Source of the DNA: Saprospirales bacterium
GTDB lineage: Bacteria; Bacteroidota; Bacteroidia; Chitinophagales; Saprospiraceae
Direction of reading: 5' to 3'
Length of the DNA: 63,587 nt
Assembly: GCA_007695145.1 (NCBI GenBank)
Contig: REEI01000122.1
Coordinates: forward strand, 1 to 63,587
Shown here: positions 33,748 to 43,048 of the stretch, piece by piece
Numbering within the stretch: the first letter of the stretch is position 1
Layout of the letters: the number at the start of each line of letters is the position of its first letter
Position numbers and translations under genes: made by a program
Notes under the pieces: model-generated
Database searches by the model: none
Told to the model about the DNA's origin: nothing
What the model saw: the letters and a program-made list of their open reading frames with translations, nothing else

Positions 33748-35145
33748 ATGGCAAATTCTTCCCGAAAAATATTGTTTTGGGCTGCGATTGTTCTACTGAT
33801 TTTAGGTGGCTATTATTGGATGTCCGGAGACCTGGGGCTGGGAGAAGAGCAGGCCATTCTTATAGAGGTCCAAAAGGGGGACCTGACCATTCAGGTCAGG
33901 GCTACCGGAGAACTGCAGGCCAAAAACTCAAAGCAGATTCAGGCTCCTGCTGCTATGAGAACAGCCGGGGTAAACCGCACGCAGATATCTGACATGGTGC
34001 CGGAGGGCACGGTAGTTAATGAAGGGGATTATGTCGCTACCCTTGATCGCACTGAGATATCCAATAAAATTCAGGCCGCAATCAGTGAGATTGACCGAAT
34101 CAACAACCAGTTGGTTCAATTGCAAATTGATACTGCGATTGAAATGCAAGGCCTTAGGGATCAGTTGTTGAATCAGCAATTTATTCTTGAGGAGAGACAA
34201 TTGCAAATGGCTCAGAGTAAATACGAGCCCCAAATGATCATTCGACAGGCTGAAATAGACCTCCAAAGAGCTGAAAGGGATTACAACCAAATGATCGCCA
34301 GATACGATCTCAAACAAGAACAGGCTGAGGCCCGTATCGCAGAAGTCAATTCCACTCTTAGGCAGGAGCAGTTTAAACTGGATAACCTAAGGAAGTTATC
34401 TGAGGACTTTACAATTCTGTCACCGGGGCCGGGTATGATTATTTATCAGCGCAACTGGAGTGGCCGAAAGGGGCCCGGTTCAGAAATCACCCCCTGGGAC
34501 CTGACCGTGGCTGAACTTCCCGATTTGAGTGAATTTATCTCACTGACCTATGTGAATGAAATAGACATCAGCAGGGTGAGTGTGGGCCAGGAAGTAGAGG
34601 TTACGGTAGATGCTTTTCCCGAGAACATCTACAGAGGAATAGTTACGGAGGTTGCCAATATCGGACAGCAATTGAGAAATCAAGATGCCCGGGTATTTGA
34701 AGTCACTATAGAACTACAGGAGGCCGATGATTTGTTGAGACCTGCAATGACGACCGGTAATCGCATCAAAGTAGCCAGTATTCAGGATGTACTGCTGTTG
34801 CCACTTGAGGCTTTGTACAGGGATTCAGTTGACTACGTAGTTGCTAATATAAATAGCCGAAAGCATAGACAGGAGATCATTCGCGCTGAGTCAAATAACA
34901 TACACTTTGAAGTTAAGGCAGGCCTTGAGAAGGGGCAGCAACTTTATCTTGGTTTTTCCGGGGATCACAGTGAACTGCCGATCAAGTTTTTGGATGCTGA
35001 AGTGAAAAAAGAAGCACTCGAAAGGCTCGCTGCTCGAAGGGCCGAGATGGATGCGGAGCGAAAGCGGATAGGTGATAAACAGCGAGAGAGAAATACAGAG
35101 CGGAATCGGGTAGAAAGTGCCGGCTCAGTTATCATTATTAACTAA
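33748..35145 (+). CDS. HlyD/MacA-family periplasmic adaptor
   Basis: 465 residues. One N-terminal membrane helix (ILFWAAIVLLILGGYYWM, about 9-26) anchors it. The beta/lipoyl part begins VQKGDLTIQVRATGELQAKNSKQIQAP. A long alpha hairpin (about 115-215, rich in Gln and Glu) would reach a TolC channel. A C-terminal Arg/Glu-rich helix (KEALERLAARRAEMDAERKR) is an extra feature. It is the adaptor of the MacB-like permease 11 bases downstream. The operon has a promoter match upstream. Confidence 0.9.
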   Translation: MANSSRKILFWAAIVLLILGGYYWMSGDLGLGEEQAILIEVQKGDLTIQVRATGELQAKNSKQIQAPAAMRTAGVNRTQISDMVPEGTVVNEGDYVATLDRTEISNKIQAAISEIDRINNQLVQLQIDTAIEMQGLRDQLLNQQFILEERQLQMAQSKYEPQMIIRQAEIDLQRAERDYNQMIARYDLKQEQAEARIAEVNSTLRQEQFKLDNLRKLSEDFTILSPGPGMIIYQRNWSGRKGPGSEITPWDLTVAELPDLSEFISLTYVNEIDISRVSVGQEVEVTVDAFPENIYRGIVTEVANIGQQLRNQDARVFEVTIELQEADDLLRPAMTTGNRIKVASIQDVLLLPLEALYRDSVDYVVANINSRKHRQEIIRAESNNIHFEVKAGLEKGQQLYLGFSGDHSELPIKFLDAEVKKEALERLAARRAEMDAERKRIGDKQRERNTERNRVESAGSVIIIN

Positions 35146-35156
35146 GTCCGATAGCC

Positions 35157-36467
35157 ATGAAAAGTCGCTTTGTCCTGAACTTTAAAGTAGCACTCTTTGG
35201 TGTTGGAGCCAATAAACTGAGAGCTTTCCTAACGGGATTGGGCATTCTCTTTGGTGTGGGTGCTGTCATTTGCATGTTGGCTATCGGTACTGGAGCTCGC
35301 CAAAACATCCTGGAACAACTCTCTTTGATAGGAACTAACAATATAGTTATCAATGCCATTGACCCCTCTGAAATAGAGGATGAAGGCGAGGGAAGTGAGC
35401 GGGAGGAATCCTCCAAATTCTCCCCGGGACTGAATGTCAATTTGATAGAAGCCTTAGCTGCCTTGCTTCCTGATGCCACCGCCATTTCAGCTGAAGTAGA
35501 GGTGAGCGCCAGAGCGATTTATGCCGGAAAATTGCAGAATACCAGAGCAATAGGGGTTAATAATGATTTTTTTGAGGTCAATAACCTTAGGATTCGACAG
35601 GGCTCCTTTTTCTCAGCAGACCATCAATTTTTTGGCTCAGATGTTGCCATTATTGGAGATCAGGTTGCTCGTTTTTTCTTTCATAACGAAGACCCGACCG
35701 GCAAGTATATCAAAGTCAATCAAAACTGGCTTCAGATCATAGGAGTTCTTGAGAGCAGGGCATTTAGTCAGGAATTGGGGGATGAATTTGGTCTCAGGGA
35801 TGTCAATTCTGATATTTACCTTCCCCTCAATACTTTTTTTTCGCGATTTGAAAACAGAGGTGCTATTCGCGCTTCAGATATTGACCGAAGGGGCCGTCGC
35901 GGCGCCAGACGGAATTACCACCAATTGGATCGCATAACGGTCAGAGTAGCGGATTCAGCTGAATTGACGACCAGTTCGCGTCTCGTCTCTCGCCTGCTGA
36001 GAAGGCTGCATAACGAAAATCGGGACTTCTTTCTGGAGATTCCCGAACTTCTACTGGAGCAACAGAGGAAAACCCAGGATACATTCAATCTGGTACTTGC
36101 CGTGATTGCAGCTATTTCCCTACTCGTTGGAGGAATTGGAATAATGAATATCATGCTGGCATCTGTAATGGAGCGCACCAAAGAAATTGGAATCAGGAGA
36201 TCGGTAGGTGCCACCGAAGACGATATAAAAACTCAATTTTTAATGGAAGCTATCATCATCAGCCTTTTTGGTGGTGTGTTGGGGATATTTTTTGGTATAG
36301 GTGCAGCTGAACTGGTTACTCTTTACACCGGAATACCGGCAATAGTAACCCTTTGGTCTATTGCACTCTCTTTTGGCGTTGCAACCATCATCGGATTGGT
36401 CTTCGGTTACTTCCCGGCCTCTCGCGCTGCCACCAGGGACCCCATTAAGTCCCTTAGGATTGAATGA
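35157..36467 (+). CDS. MacB-like ABC transporter permease (no ATPase domain)
   Basis: 436 residues with one N-terminal membrane helix (about 18-42), a large periplasmic MacB-type core domain (about 45-300) and three C-terminal helices with the FtsX pattern (GGIGIMNIMLASVMERTKEIGIRRSVGAT, then AIIISLFGGVLGIFFGIG). MacB itself carries an N-terminal nucleotide-binding domain of about 250 residues; that domain is absent here, and no ATPase gene lies in this operon, so the ATPase must be encoded elsewhere. It works with the adaptor and TolC encoded on either side. Confidence 0.9.
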   Translation: MKSRFVLNFKVALFGVGANKLRAFLTGLGILFGVGAVICMLAIGTGARQNILEQLSLIGTNNIVINAIDPSEIEDEGEGSEREESSKFSPGLNVNLIEALAALLPDATAISAEVEVSARAIYAGKLQNTRAIGVNNDFFEVNNLRIRQGSFFSADHQFFGSDVAIIGDQVARFFFHNEDPTGKYIKVNQNWLQIIGVLESRAFSQELGDEFGLRDVNSDIYLPLNTFFSRFENRGAIRASDIDRRGRRGARRNYHQLDRITVRVADSAELTTSSRLVSRLLRRLHNENRDFFLEIPELLLEQQRKTQDTFNLVLAVIAAISLLVGGIGIMNIMLASVMERTKEIGIRRSVGATEDDIKTQFLMEAIIISLFGGVLGIFFGIGAAELVTLYTGIPAIVTLWSIALSFGVATIIGLVFGYFPASRAATRDPIKSLRIE

Positions 36468-36504
36468 TTTTTTCACTCTCAGCAAAATCTCCAAATCTAT
36501 TGGA

Positions 36505-37995
36505 ATGAAAAAGATACTTTATTCTGCATTTTGTCTCCTCCTTTTATTTGGGTATTCTGAATTGAAAGCCCAAGACACCCTACATTTAGATATGTTTGGT
36601 TTGATCTCCCTGGCCAGAAGTGAATCCCCGGATTTAATGCTGGCGGAGATAAGGTACTCCAACAGGTATTGGCAGTACCAGGCCTTCCTGGCAGATCGAA
36701 GGCCACAAATTGAGTTTAGAGGAACGCTGCCGGCCCTGAATCGTGCCATCGAGCCCATTGTGCTTCCAGATGGAAGTGAAGATTTTAGATCCCGATCCCT
36801 TATGAATAACAATGCCAATATTTCACTTTCACAGGTGGTGCCCGGGACCGGCGGAACGGTATTTTTGTCCACCGGACTCAGGCGAATTGACCTCTTCAGT
36901 GGAGCGGGTATTCAGGGTGGAACCTCATGGCTTTCTACCCCAGTTAGTATTGGGATTAGCCAACCCCTGTTCCGCTACAACCATATAAAATGGGAGGGAG
37001 AAATTCAACCGCTGCGACTGGCTGAAGCCGAAAAGGAGTTTTCTGAGGAATTGGAAGAAATTTCTTTTCGTGCGGTCCGATATTTCTTTGATGTGATTTC
37101 GGCTCAGCTCAATCTCGAAGCTGCAACAAGGGATGCCGCCAATGCAGATACACTCTATCAGTTGTCCCTGGGCCGATTTGAGTTGGGACGAATAGCCGAG
37201 ACGGATTTGTTGCAGATGGAGTTGACACTTCGCAATGCGGAGGCTCAAATCAGACAATCCAGTATTGATTTAGACATAGCAATGGAGCAGTTGAGGGATT
37301 TTTTGGGTATTCAGACGGAAGTCTTCTTTAAATTCGAACTCCCTGAGGATATACCGGATATGACGGTAGATCCTGATATTGCTCTGGAACAGGCCCGCAA
37401 CAATCGCAGTAGAATTATTTCCTTTCAGAGACGCTTATTGGAGAGCAAGTCAGAAGTGGAACGGGCAAAGGGAGGCACAGGACTGGATATTCAAATTACC
37501 GGTTCGGTCGGTTTTTCTCAGACAGCTGATAACCTTACAGGAGCCTATCGCAATCTGATCGATCAGGAACAATTATCTATTGGGATAGTTTTTCCTATTG
37601 CGGACTGGGGAAAAACCAGATCCAGAAGAGAAATTGCCCGTTCTCAGTTGGAGTTGGAACAAATGAGAATTAGCAGAGAAAAGGTAAACTTTGAGCGAGA
37701 TATACTTATTAAAGTTCAGCAGTATCAACAGATCCTTCAGCAATTGGAGCTCTCCCGAAAGGCATTAGAGATTACTGATAAAGGATTGGAGATTACAAGG
37801 AATCGCTATCTGATCGGAAAGATCGGAACCCTGGAATTAAATGAATCTCTCCGGCAGCGCGAAAATGCACGGATTTCTTATATCAATTCCCTGAGGTCGT
37901 ATTGGCAGATATACTACGATTTGAGAGGGCTTACTCTTTATGATTTCGAGGTCAACCAATCACTTGTTCAAAATCCAGATCTGAACACGCGTTAA
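36505..37995 (+). CDS. TolC-family outer-membrane protein
   Basis: 496 residues from the ATG at 36505, where a signal peptide begins ([23 protein letters not shown]). The open frame reaches back to 36361 but that part overlaps the permease gene. The outer-membrane factor features are present: [26 protein letters not shown], long coiled-coil helices, the repeat [23 protein letters not shown]. It forms the channel of the MacB-like exporter. Its stop codon overlaps the stop of the convergent ruvB gene by 2 bases. Confidence 0.92.
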   Translation: MKKILYSAFCLLLLFGYSELKAQDTLHLDMFGLISLARSESPDLMLAEIRYSNRYWQYQAFLADRRPQIEFRGTLPALNRAIEPIVLPDGSEDFRSRSLMNNNANISLSQVVPGTGGTVFLSTGLRRIDLFSGAGIQGGTSWLSTPVSIGISQPLFRYNHIKWEGEIQPLRLAEAEKEFSEELEEISFRAVRYFFDVISAQLNLEAATRDAANADTLYQLSLGRFELGRIAETDLLQMELTLRNAEAQIRQSSIDLDIAMEQLRDFLGIQTEVFFKFELPEDIPDMTVDPDIALEQARNNRSRIISFQRRLLESKSEVERAKGGTGLDIQITGSVGFSQTADNLTGAYRNLIDQEQLSIGIVFPIADWGKTRSRREIARSQLELEQMRISREKVNFERDILIKVQQYQQILQQLELSRKALEITDKGLEITRNRYLIGKIGTLELNESLRQRENARISYINSLRSYWQIYYDLRGLTLYDFEVNQSLVQNPDLNTR

Positions 37996-39017
37996 AATAG
38001 GGAATTCTGTTTGGGAGGTTGATCAATTCCAAGATGGGCATACGCTTTTTGAGTGGCCTCTCTGCCCCTTGGTGTACGCTGAATGAAACCTTCCATTATC
38101 AGAAAGGGCTCATGGACTTCCTCTATGGTGCCTGCATCCTCTCCCACTGCGGTCGCTATGGTCGATATTCCAACCGGGCCACCATTGAATTTGTGGATAA
38201 TCGTGTTGAGTATACGGTTGTCCATGTCGTCCAGTCCGCTGCTGTCCACATTGAGGGCTTCAAGAGCCAATTGAGATATTTTGCGATCAATTTTTCCATC
38301 GCCTACAACTTGCGCAAAATCCCTGACCCTTCGCAACAGTGCATTGGCAATACGAGGGGTTCCCCTGCTTCTGCGGGCTATTTCAGTTGCACCTTCCGGA
38401 TCGATGGGTATGTTCAGCAAACCCGCCGACCTGAAGATGATCCCTTCAAGAGTTTTAATGTTGTAGTAGTCCAGATGACAAGGTATACCAAATCTAGCCC
38501 GCATGGGCGCAGTCAATAAACCCATTCTCGTAGTGGCACCGATAAGGGTAAATGGACTCAGGTTGATTTGAATACTTTTCGCATTAGGACCGCTGTCGAT
38601 CATGATGTCTATCCGGTACTCTTCCATAGCGGAGTAGAGGTATTCTTCCACCACATTGTTGAGTCGGTGTATTTCATCAATAAAGAGCACATCACCCTCT
38701 TCAAGGTTGGTCAATAGTCCGGCTAAATCACCCGGCTTTTCAATTACCGGTCCAGAGGACTGTTTCATGGACGAACCGAGTTCTTCTGCTATGATATAAG
38801 ACAGGGTCGTTTTTCCAAGTCCCGGAGGGCCGTGTAACAGCACATGATCGAGGGCTTCCCCTCTCATCTTTGCCGCCTGTATATAGACTGAAAGGTTTTT
38901 TACCAGCTTGGGTTGTCCCTGAAATTCACTCAAGCGAGTTGGCCTAAGGGCCCTGTCTATTATTTTTTCCCCTTCATTGAGGTGATCATCACTGAATCCG
39001 GGTATGTTTTTTGACAT
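37992..39017 (-). CDS. ruvB: Holliday junction branch migration helicase RuvB
   Basis: 341 residues, usual length. Visible AAA+ parts: [12 protein letters not shown], Walker A GPPGLGKT (63-70), Walker [10 protein letters not shown], sensor 1 [22 protein letters not shown], the arginine-finger region and a winged-helix C terminus ([19 protein letters not shown]). RuvB drives branch migration with RuvA and resolution with RuvC; neither ruvA nor ruvC is nearby. It follows the lipoprotein gene by 4 bases and so is probably co-transcribed with it, which is unusual. Confidence 0.96.
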   Translation of the reverse strand: MSKNIPGFSDDHLNEGEKIIDRALRPTRLSEFQGQPKLVKNLSVYIQAAKMRGEALDHVLLHGPPGLGKTTLSYIIAEELGSSMKQSSGPVIEKPGDLAGLLTNLEEGDVLFIDEIHRLNNVVEEYLYSAMEEYRIDIMIDSGPNAKSIQINLSPFTLIGATTRMGLLTAPMRARFGIPCHLDYYNIKTLEGIIFRSAGLLNIPIDPEGATEIARRSRGTPRIANALLRRVRDFAQVVGDGKIDRKISQLALEALNVDSSGLDDMDNRILNTIIHKFNGGPVGISTIATAVGEDAGTIEEVHEPFLIMEGFIQRTPRGREATQKAYAHLGIDQPPKQNSLF

Positions 39018-39021
39018 GTCT

Positions 39022-39633
39022 TCAATAATTTAGTGTCCAGATAACCTCATTGTTTTTTAGCTCCTCTATTAGTAATCCACACTGACTCCCTGTAGTATGC
39101 TCTACTCCAAAGCATCTCGCTTTCCCCAAACAATCAAAAATAATCCATTGATCTCCCCGCAACTGAAAATAGTTGAGCGAATCGGTCTCAAGGTATCGAA
39201 TTTGTTTGGGGTTGAAGAATTGAATGGCATCCTTCATCCACTCCCGGTTAAAAACGGTGGACTTATTTGCGCATTCCAGCTCTGGAAACACCAATACATC
39301 CATGCAAGTGATTCTCACCACCTTGTCTGTTGCCCGACATGCACTTTCGAGACCATCCGCTAGTTCGTAATCTACCATCACTTCCATGCCATCCGACATT
39401 CTCAACCCATCCGGTAGACTTCCAACAGGCTGCAGTTTTGTCCCATCATTGAGCACCAGGAGGAACTGACAGTTGGGACTTGATTGAAAAGAGCGGAATA
39501 CCCCCCGATGAGTGCAATTGCTTTCAGCTGCTGCCTGTTCAATCACGGTCTTTGAGCCTGAGCAAGCCTGGAAGATTGTAGCTGTGAAGAGCATTGCTCC
39601 TACCGCTAAAATACTGATTAAGTTGTCTTTCAT
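39022..39633 (-). CDS. Predicted lipoprotein, unknown function
   Basis: 203 residues with a lipobox (FQACS, Cys 24) after the hydrophobic stretch [17 protein letters not shown]. The mature protein has many Cys (about eight), for example in [30 protein letters not shown] and [11 protein letters not shown], so disulfides are likely. The first part resembles a small beta domain found after lipoprotein signals in Bacteroidota. It is encoded 4 bases upstream of ruvB and no function is evident. Confidence 0.72.
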   Translation of the reverse strand: MKDNLISILAVGAMLFTATIFQACSGSKTVIEQAAAESNCTHRGVFRSFQSSPNCQFLLVLNDGTKLQPVGSLPDGLRMSDGMEVMVDYELADGLESACRATDKVVRITCMDVLVFPELECANKSTVFNREWMKDAIQFFNPKQIRYLETDSLNYFQLRGDQWIIFDCLGKARCFGVEHTTGSQCGLLIEELKNNEVIWTLNY

Positions 39634-39998
39634 TTCCTGATTTTTCTATGAGCATATCAATATCTTCCGGGACGCTTAATACCCCATTGGGATGCCATTT
39701 TTCAAAAGTCCCATTTCATTGAGAATCTGAGCTGAAATTATTTCCAAGTAACAGATTACAATGTAGATACATATTGCAAAACTAACTAATTATTTTTTGT
39801 CCCTGATATAAATATTCCATTTAAAGTGTGACTATCACTTGCTCAATAGGTATGAGAACCTTGAGAATCTTTTTGAATCTACGGGATTTTTAATCAAGTT
39901 TATTGACCAGCAGGCAGTCTTAGATTTTGGGTTTGGAACTTTTTCAAAAAATGGAATGTTCAGAATTTTGTTTAATGAACTAACTGATAATTTTAACT
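39634..39998. other. 365-base intergenic stretch, no gene called
   Basis: AT-rich. A 72-codon frame starting near 39842 overlaps the next gene out of frame and has no family resemblance, so it is left out. No promoter match. Confidence 0.4.
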
Positions 39999-40211
39999 AT
40001 GAATCCGAAGGACCTTATACATCGCTCAGCTTTTGGAGTCTGTTCTTATATTGGTAATAAAATAGGAATAGCTAGTTCCAGGGTTCGGATTTACTTTATT
40101 TACTTATCTTTTCTCACACTTGGTTCCCCTTTGATCGTCTACTTATTCGTTGCCTTCTGGCTTGATGTAAAAAGACTATTCAAGCCTATGCGCAGTCTGC
40201 TCAACGAGTAA
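39999..40211 (+). CDS. PspC-domain small membrane protein
   Basis: 70 residues with the PspC pattern: HRSAFGVCSYIGNKIGIASSRVRIYFIYLSF, then a Gly-Pro turn and a second hydrophobic stretch (PLIVYLFVAFWLDV). PspC domains are short membrane proteins linked to envelope stress and to PspA-type responses, but many Bacteroidota copies stand alone. The common aromatic-Arg-hydrophobic pattern after the Gly-rich helix is kept. No other psp gene is in the window. Confidence 0.75.
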   Translation: MNPKDLIHRSAFGVCSYIGNKIGIASSRVRIYFIYLSFLTLGSPLIVYLFVAFWLDVKRLFKPMRSLLNE

Positions 40212-40235
40212 CAGCAATGCATTATCCGTTTAACA

Positions 40236-40258
40236 AGCCGGCAATTACTCGGCTCAAT
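40236..40258 (+). terminator. Weak hairpin between convergent pspC-like and queE genes
   Basis: AGCCG (40236-40240) pairs with CGGCT (40250-40254), nine-base loop, then CAATTTT. Only five pairs, so a weak candidate. Confidence 0.25.
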
Positions 40259-40283
40259 TTTCGCTGTAAAATGTCGGATTGAC

Positions 40284-40925
40284 TCATTGAATATTGAGTA
40301 TTTTATGGGTTTGGATGCTCAGTTTCCATCGGGGATTTTTCATGCAGTACTCCAGACATATTGCAGTGTTCTTTTCTAGTAATGGGCCGTCCATGGGCTG
40401 TAGATAGAAGTGGTTAAAATCCCAATCTTCAAATTCTGTCGGATCTACTCCATTCTGGGGATGGACCAGTTTTAATTCATGACCGCTGCGTTGAATAATT
40501 TGAGATCCGCCTTTAGGACTAACGCATATCCAGTCTATTTCCTCTGGTACTGCCAGAGTGCCGTTTGTTTCCAGTGCAATCTCAAAATTGGCTTGGTGAA
40601 GTGCGGAGATCAATTCAAGGTCGATCTGCAGCATAGGTTCTCCCCCGGTGCAGACGATAAATTTTTTTGCTGAAAAGCTTTCCTCTGGCCACAATGAGGT
40701 CACCATACTTATCAGATTCTGTAACTCATATTTACCACCATTGATTCCATCTGTTCCCCAAAAGTCTGTATCACAAAATTTGCAGATGGCAGTAGTTCTG
40801 TCTTTTTCGAGCCCGGACCAAAGATTACACCCTGAAAAGCGCAGAAAAACAGCAGGTCTTCCTGAGTGAAATCCCTCTCCCTGAAGGGTGTAAAAACTCT
40901 CCTTTACAGCGTATTTTTTTGGCAT
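40284..40925 (-). CDS. queE: 7-carboxy-7-deazaguanine synthase (radical SAM)
   Basis: 213 residues. QueE converts carboxytetrahydropterin to CDG in queuosine (and other 7-deazaguanine) synthesis. The N-terminal YTLQGEGFHSGRPAVFLRFSGC is typical. The iron-sulfur Cys residues are C33, C48 and C51, a CX14CX2C spacing rather than the usual CX3CX2C, known in a subset of QueE. Later motifs: FIVCTGGEPMLQID, ALETNGT and CVSPKGGS. The queC, queD and queF genes are not nearby. The downstream gene is alanine dehydrogenase on the same strand 50 bases upstream. Confidence 0.92.
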   Translation of the reverse strand: MPKKYAVKESFYTLQGEGFHSGRPAVFLRFSGCNLWSGLEKDRTTAICKFCDTDFWGTDGINGGKYELQNLISMVTSLWPEESFSAKKFIVCTGGEPMLQIDLELISALHQANFEIALETNGTLAVPEEIDWICVSPKGGSQIIQRSGHELKLVHPQNGVDPTEFEDWDFNHFYLQPMDGPLLEKNTAICLEYCMKNPRWKLSIQTHKILNIQ

Positions 40926-40975
40926 AGAATCTCAAACGGCATTTTGCAACAATTGTTTTTATCCATTGCGCCTGC

Positions 40976-42205
40976 TTACCATCCCGAGGTAATTAAAAGT
41001 TCGAGATTGGTGTACTTTAAATCGAATACCTGGCTGAGGTATTTGTGCGTCAATAATCCTTTGTAGATGTAAACCCCGTGCCGGAGACCCTGATCTCTGG
41101 AAAAGAGGCTTTCCAGTGAGCGACACTCTCCTGCTCTGACCAATATGGGGCTGAGAATGTTACTTATTGCAAGAGAGGCCGTTCGGGGGATATTAGAGGC
41201 GATATTGGGAACGCAATAGTGAATGACTCCGTGTTTTTCAAAAGTTGGTTTCTCATGACTGGTAATCTGAGAGGTCTCTATGCATCCACCCTGATCAATA
41301 CTCACATCAATAATCACCGCACCGGGCTTCATACAGGTGACCATATCCTCTGTCACAATCACAGGAGAACGGCCTGTTTTTGAGTGGATAGCTCCAATCA
41401 CAACATCTGCCTCCCTTATCTCTTTTTCCAGATGAACCGGATTGAGGGCAGAGGTAAATAATTGCCTACCAATACGGTGCTGTATGCGCATCAATTTATA
41501 AATATTATCGTCAAAAATTCGTACCTCCGCACCCAGTCCAACTGCCGTCCTTGTTGCAAATTCTCCTACCACACCCGCACCTAAAATTACTACTTTGGCA
41601 GGTGGAACTCCCGATATGCCCCCGAGTAGAACTCCGTTGCCGCCTCCTTTGTGAGTGAGTAATTCTGCTGCGGTGAGAATAGCACTCAGACCCGCCATCT
41701 CACTCATGATTCTCACTATTGGAAAAGACCCGTCTCGGTCCATAAGGTATTCCATAGCGATAGCAATAACCTTCTTGCGCTGAAGCGCCAGGATGTAATC
41801 TTTGTCGATTATAGGAATTTGAAGTGGGGAGAAAATGACTTGTTGAGGATTGAGTAATTCCAATTCCTCATGGGTACAGGGAGCAACCTTGACGAGAAAT
41901 TGGGCATTGAAAACTTCCTTCTTCGAAGAAAAAATTTCAGCACCCGCTTCTGAATAGTCGCGATCGGTAAAGCTGGAACTTAGTCCGGCCCCTGACTCAA
42001 TCACTACCCTGTGGCCATTGGCGACTAATGTAGAGACCGCAGAGGGAACAAGCGCAACCCGATTCTCCTGTAAAATCTGTTCTTTGGGAACACCTATAAA
42101 CAACTTCTGTTCAGGCATTTCTACCTCAAGGGTTTCAGGCCGGGTCTTGAAAGTCCTCTCCGTACCGGTTGCTGATTGTGCGGATAGTATGGGATTTTCT
42201 GCCAT
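40976..42205 (-). CDS. ald: Alanine dehydrogenase family protein, Bacteroidota type
   Basis: 409 residues, about 35 longer than the common enzyme because of an N-terminal extension that I recall as usual in Bacteroidota homologues. Features: GVPKEQILQENRVALVPSAV, FLVKVAPCTHEEL (candidate for the substrate Lys), VVILGAGVVGEFATRTAVGLGAEV as the NAD-binding fold, and GAVIIDVSIDQGGCIETS. Where classical enzymes carry a catalytic His (FTYLHLA), this one reads IFSPLQIP, so the pyruvate/alanine chemistry may differ. It lies 20 bases after tsaE. The alternative name transhydrogenase-alpha-like is possible but less likely. Confidence 0.82.
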   Translation of the reverse strand: MAENPILSAQSATGTERTFKTRPETLEVEMPEQKLFIGVPKEQILQENRVALVPSAVSTLVANGHRVVIESGAGLSSSFTDRDYSEAGAEIFSSKKEVFNAQFLVKVAPCTHEELELLNPQQVIFSPLQIPIIDKDYILALQRKKVIAIAMEYLMDRDGSFPIVRIMSEMAGLSAILTAAELLTHKGGGNGVLLGGISGVPPAKVVILGAGVVGEFATRTAVGLGAEVRIFDDNIYKLMRIQHRIGRQLFTSALNPVHLEKEIREADVVIGAIHSKTGRSPVIVTEDMVTCMKPGAVIIDVSIDQGGCIETSQITSHEKPTFEKHGVIHYCVPNIASNIPRTASLAISNILSPILVRAGECRSLESLFSRDQGLRHGVYIYKGLLTHKYLSQVFDLKYTNLELLITSGW

Positions 42206-42225
42206 GGTTTTTGATAAAATTCGAG

Positions 42226-42645
42226 CTACAAGATACGAATAATTCTGTTACCACTTTCATCCGATTCCATAAGTACCCTTTTGAAGCCGGGAGGAGCCAT
42301 TTTTTCAGCCAGCTGAGGCCATTCAATCAGTACCCAATGGTCGTGATAAAGTGCTTCTTCAAGTCCGGAGTCCAGAAATTCCCCGAGGGATTCCAATCGG
42401 TATAGGTCGAGATGATAAATCTCCCTTCCATCGGAGTCCGAATAGATATTGTGCAGAGAAAAAGTTGGACTGGAAATAGACTCATCTACGCCCAGCGCTT
42501 CGCAAAAGGCAGCGGTAAAGGTAGTTTTTCCGACCCCCATTTCCCCGTATAAGAAAACCAAACCGGGACTTCCGAGCTTTGTGACAATTCGGGGCATAGC
42601 CGCCCTCAGCTCCTCTAAATCGCTGATAATAATTAGATCTTCCAT
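42226..42645 (-). CDS. tsaE: tRNA threonylcarbamoyladenosine biosynthesis ATPase TsaE
   Basis: About 139 residues from the ATG at 42645. A longer start at 42705 is possible, but a -7 promoter box lies at 42661-42668 in between, and the residues before MEDL do not fit the family. The Walker A motif is YGEMGVGKTTF, then SPTFSLHNIY, HLDLYRLES and the C-terminal IEWPQLAE. TsaE works with TsaB, TsaC/YwlC and TsaD to make t6A at position 37 of ANN-decoding tRNAs. First gene of an apparent pair with alanine dehydrogenase. Confidence 0.93.
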   Translation of the reverse strand: MEDLIIISDLEELRAAMPRIVTKLGSPGLVFLYGEMGVGKTTFTAAFCEALGVDESISSPTFSLHNIYSDSDGREIYHLDLYRLESLGEFLDSGLEEALYHDHWVLIEWPQLAEKMAPPGFKRVLMESDESGNRIIRIL

Positions 42646-42660
42646 ATTCGAAACAAACCA

Positions 42661-42668
42661 CAAATGTA
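42661..42668 (-). promoter_or_regulatory. Bacteroidota -7 box for tsaE
   Basis: On the minus strand it reads TACATTTG, an exact TAnnTTTG match. Transcription would start near 42655, ten bases before the ATG at 42645. No TTG at the usual distance. Confidence 0.45.
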
Positions 42669-42705
42669 GGTTTTTACCATCAATTTTATGGTGTGAATAG
42701 CCCAC

Positions 42706-43048
42706 CTGAAGAGAGGAATTTTCCAGCTTCTCAATAAGTGTTTTCCATGATTATCCACAGACTCTTGCCTTCAACTATCGCTAATATTGCTGTATTCTGC
42801 ACCTGCTGCCTGTTTAGTCAAACAAAATTTGAAGCCAACCGCAAATTTTTCAAAAACCAAATACTTGTCAGCCTTGATTTTTTTTGTTACTTTTTGGCCT
42901 AGTGCTGAGCATTTTAATGATCCATTCCTCCATTTTTCCTAAAAGAGCCCCATTTTTGGTAGTACTCAACAATGAGTTTAACAGGATGGTTAGACATATG
43001 TATTGAGTAGATTGTTTATTTTAGCTGCATATTTGTAAAAAAAAGAAA
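42706..43048. other. 343-base divergent spacer, no gene
   Basis: AT-rich spacer between tsaE and the GNAT-nitrilase gene. A single perfect DnaA-box 9-mer is at 42751-42759 but has no neighbours. Near the plus-strand gene a CATATTTG at 43027-43034 is one base off the -7 consensus. Confidence 0.4.

Noticed and set aside
38019-38519. 166-codon frame antisense to ruvB
   Set aside because: Fully inside the conserved ruvB gene, on the opposite strand, without homology features.
39842-40057. 72-codon plus-strand frame upstream of the PspC gene
   Set aside because: It overlaps the PspC gene out of frame, shows no family resemblance, and lies in AT-rich sequence where such frames occur by chance.
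42751-42759. Perfect DnaA-box 9-mer TTATCCACA
   Set aside because: A single box without other boxes, an AT-rich unwinding region or dnaA/dnaN genes is not an origin.
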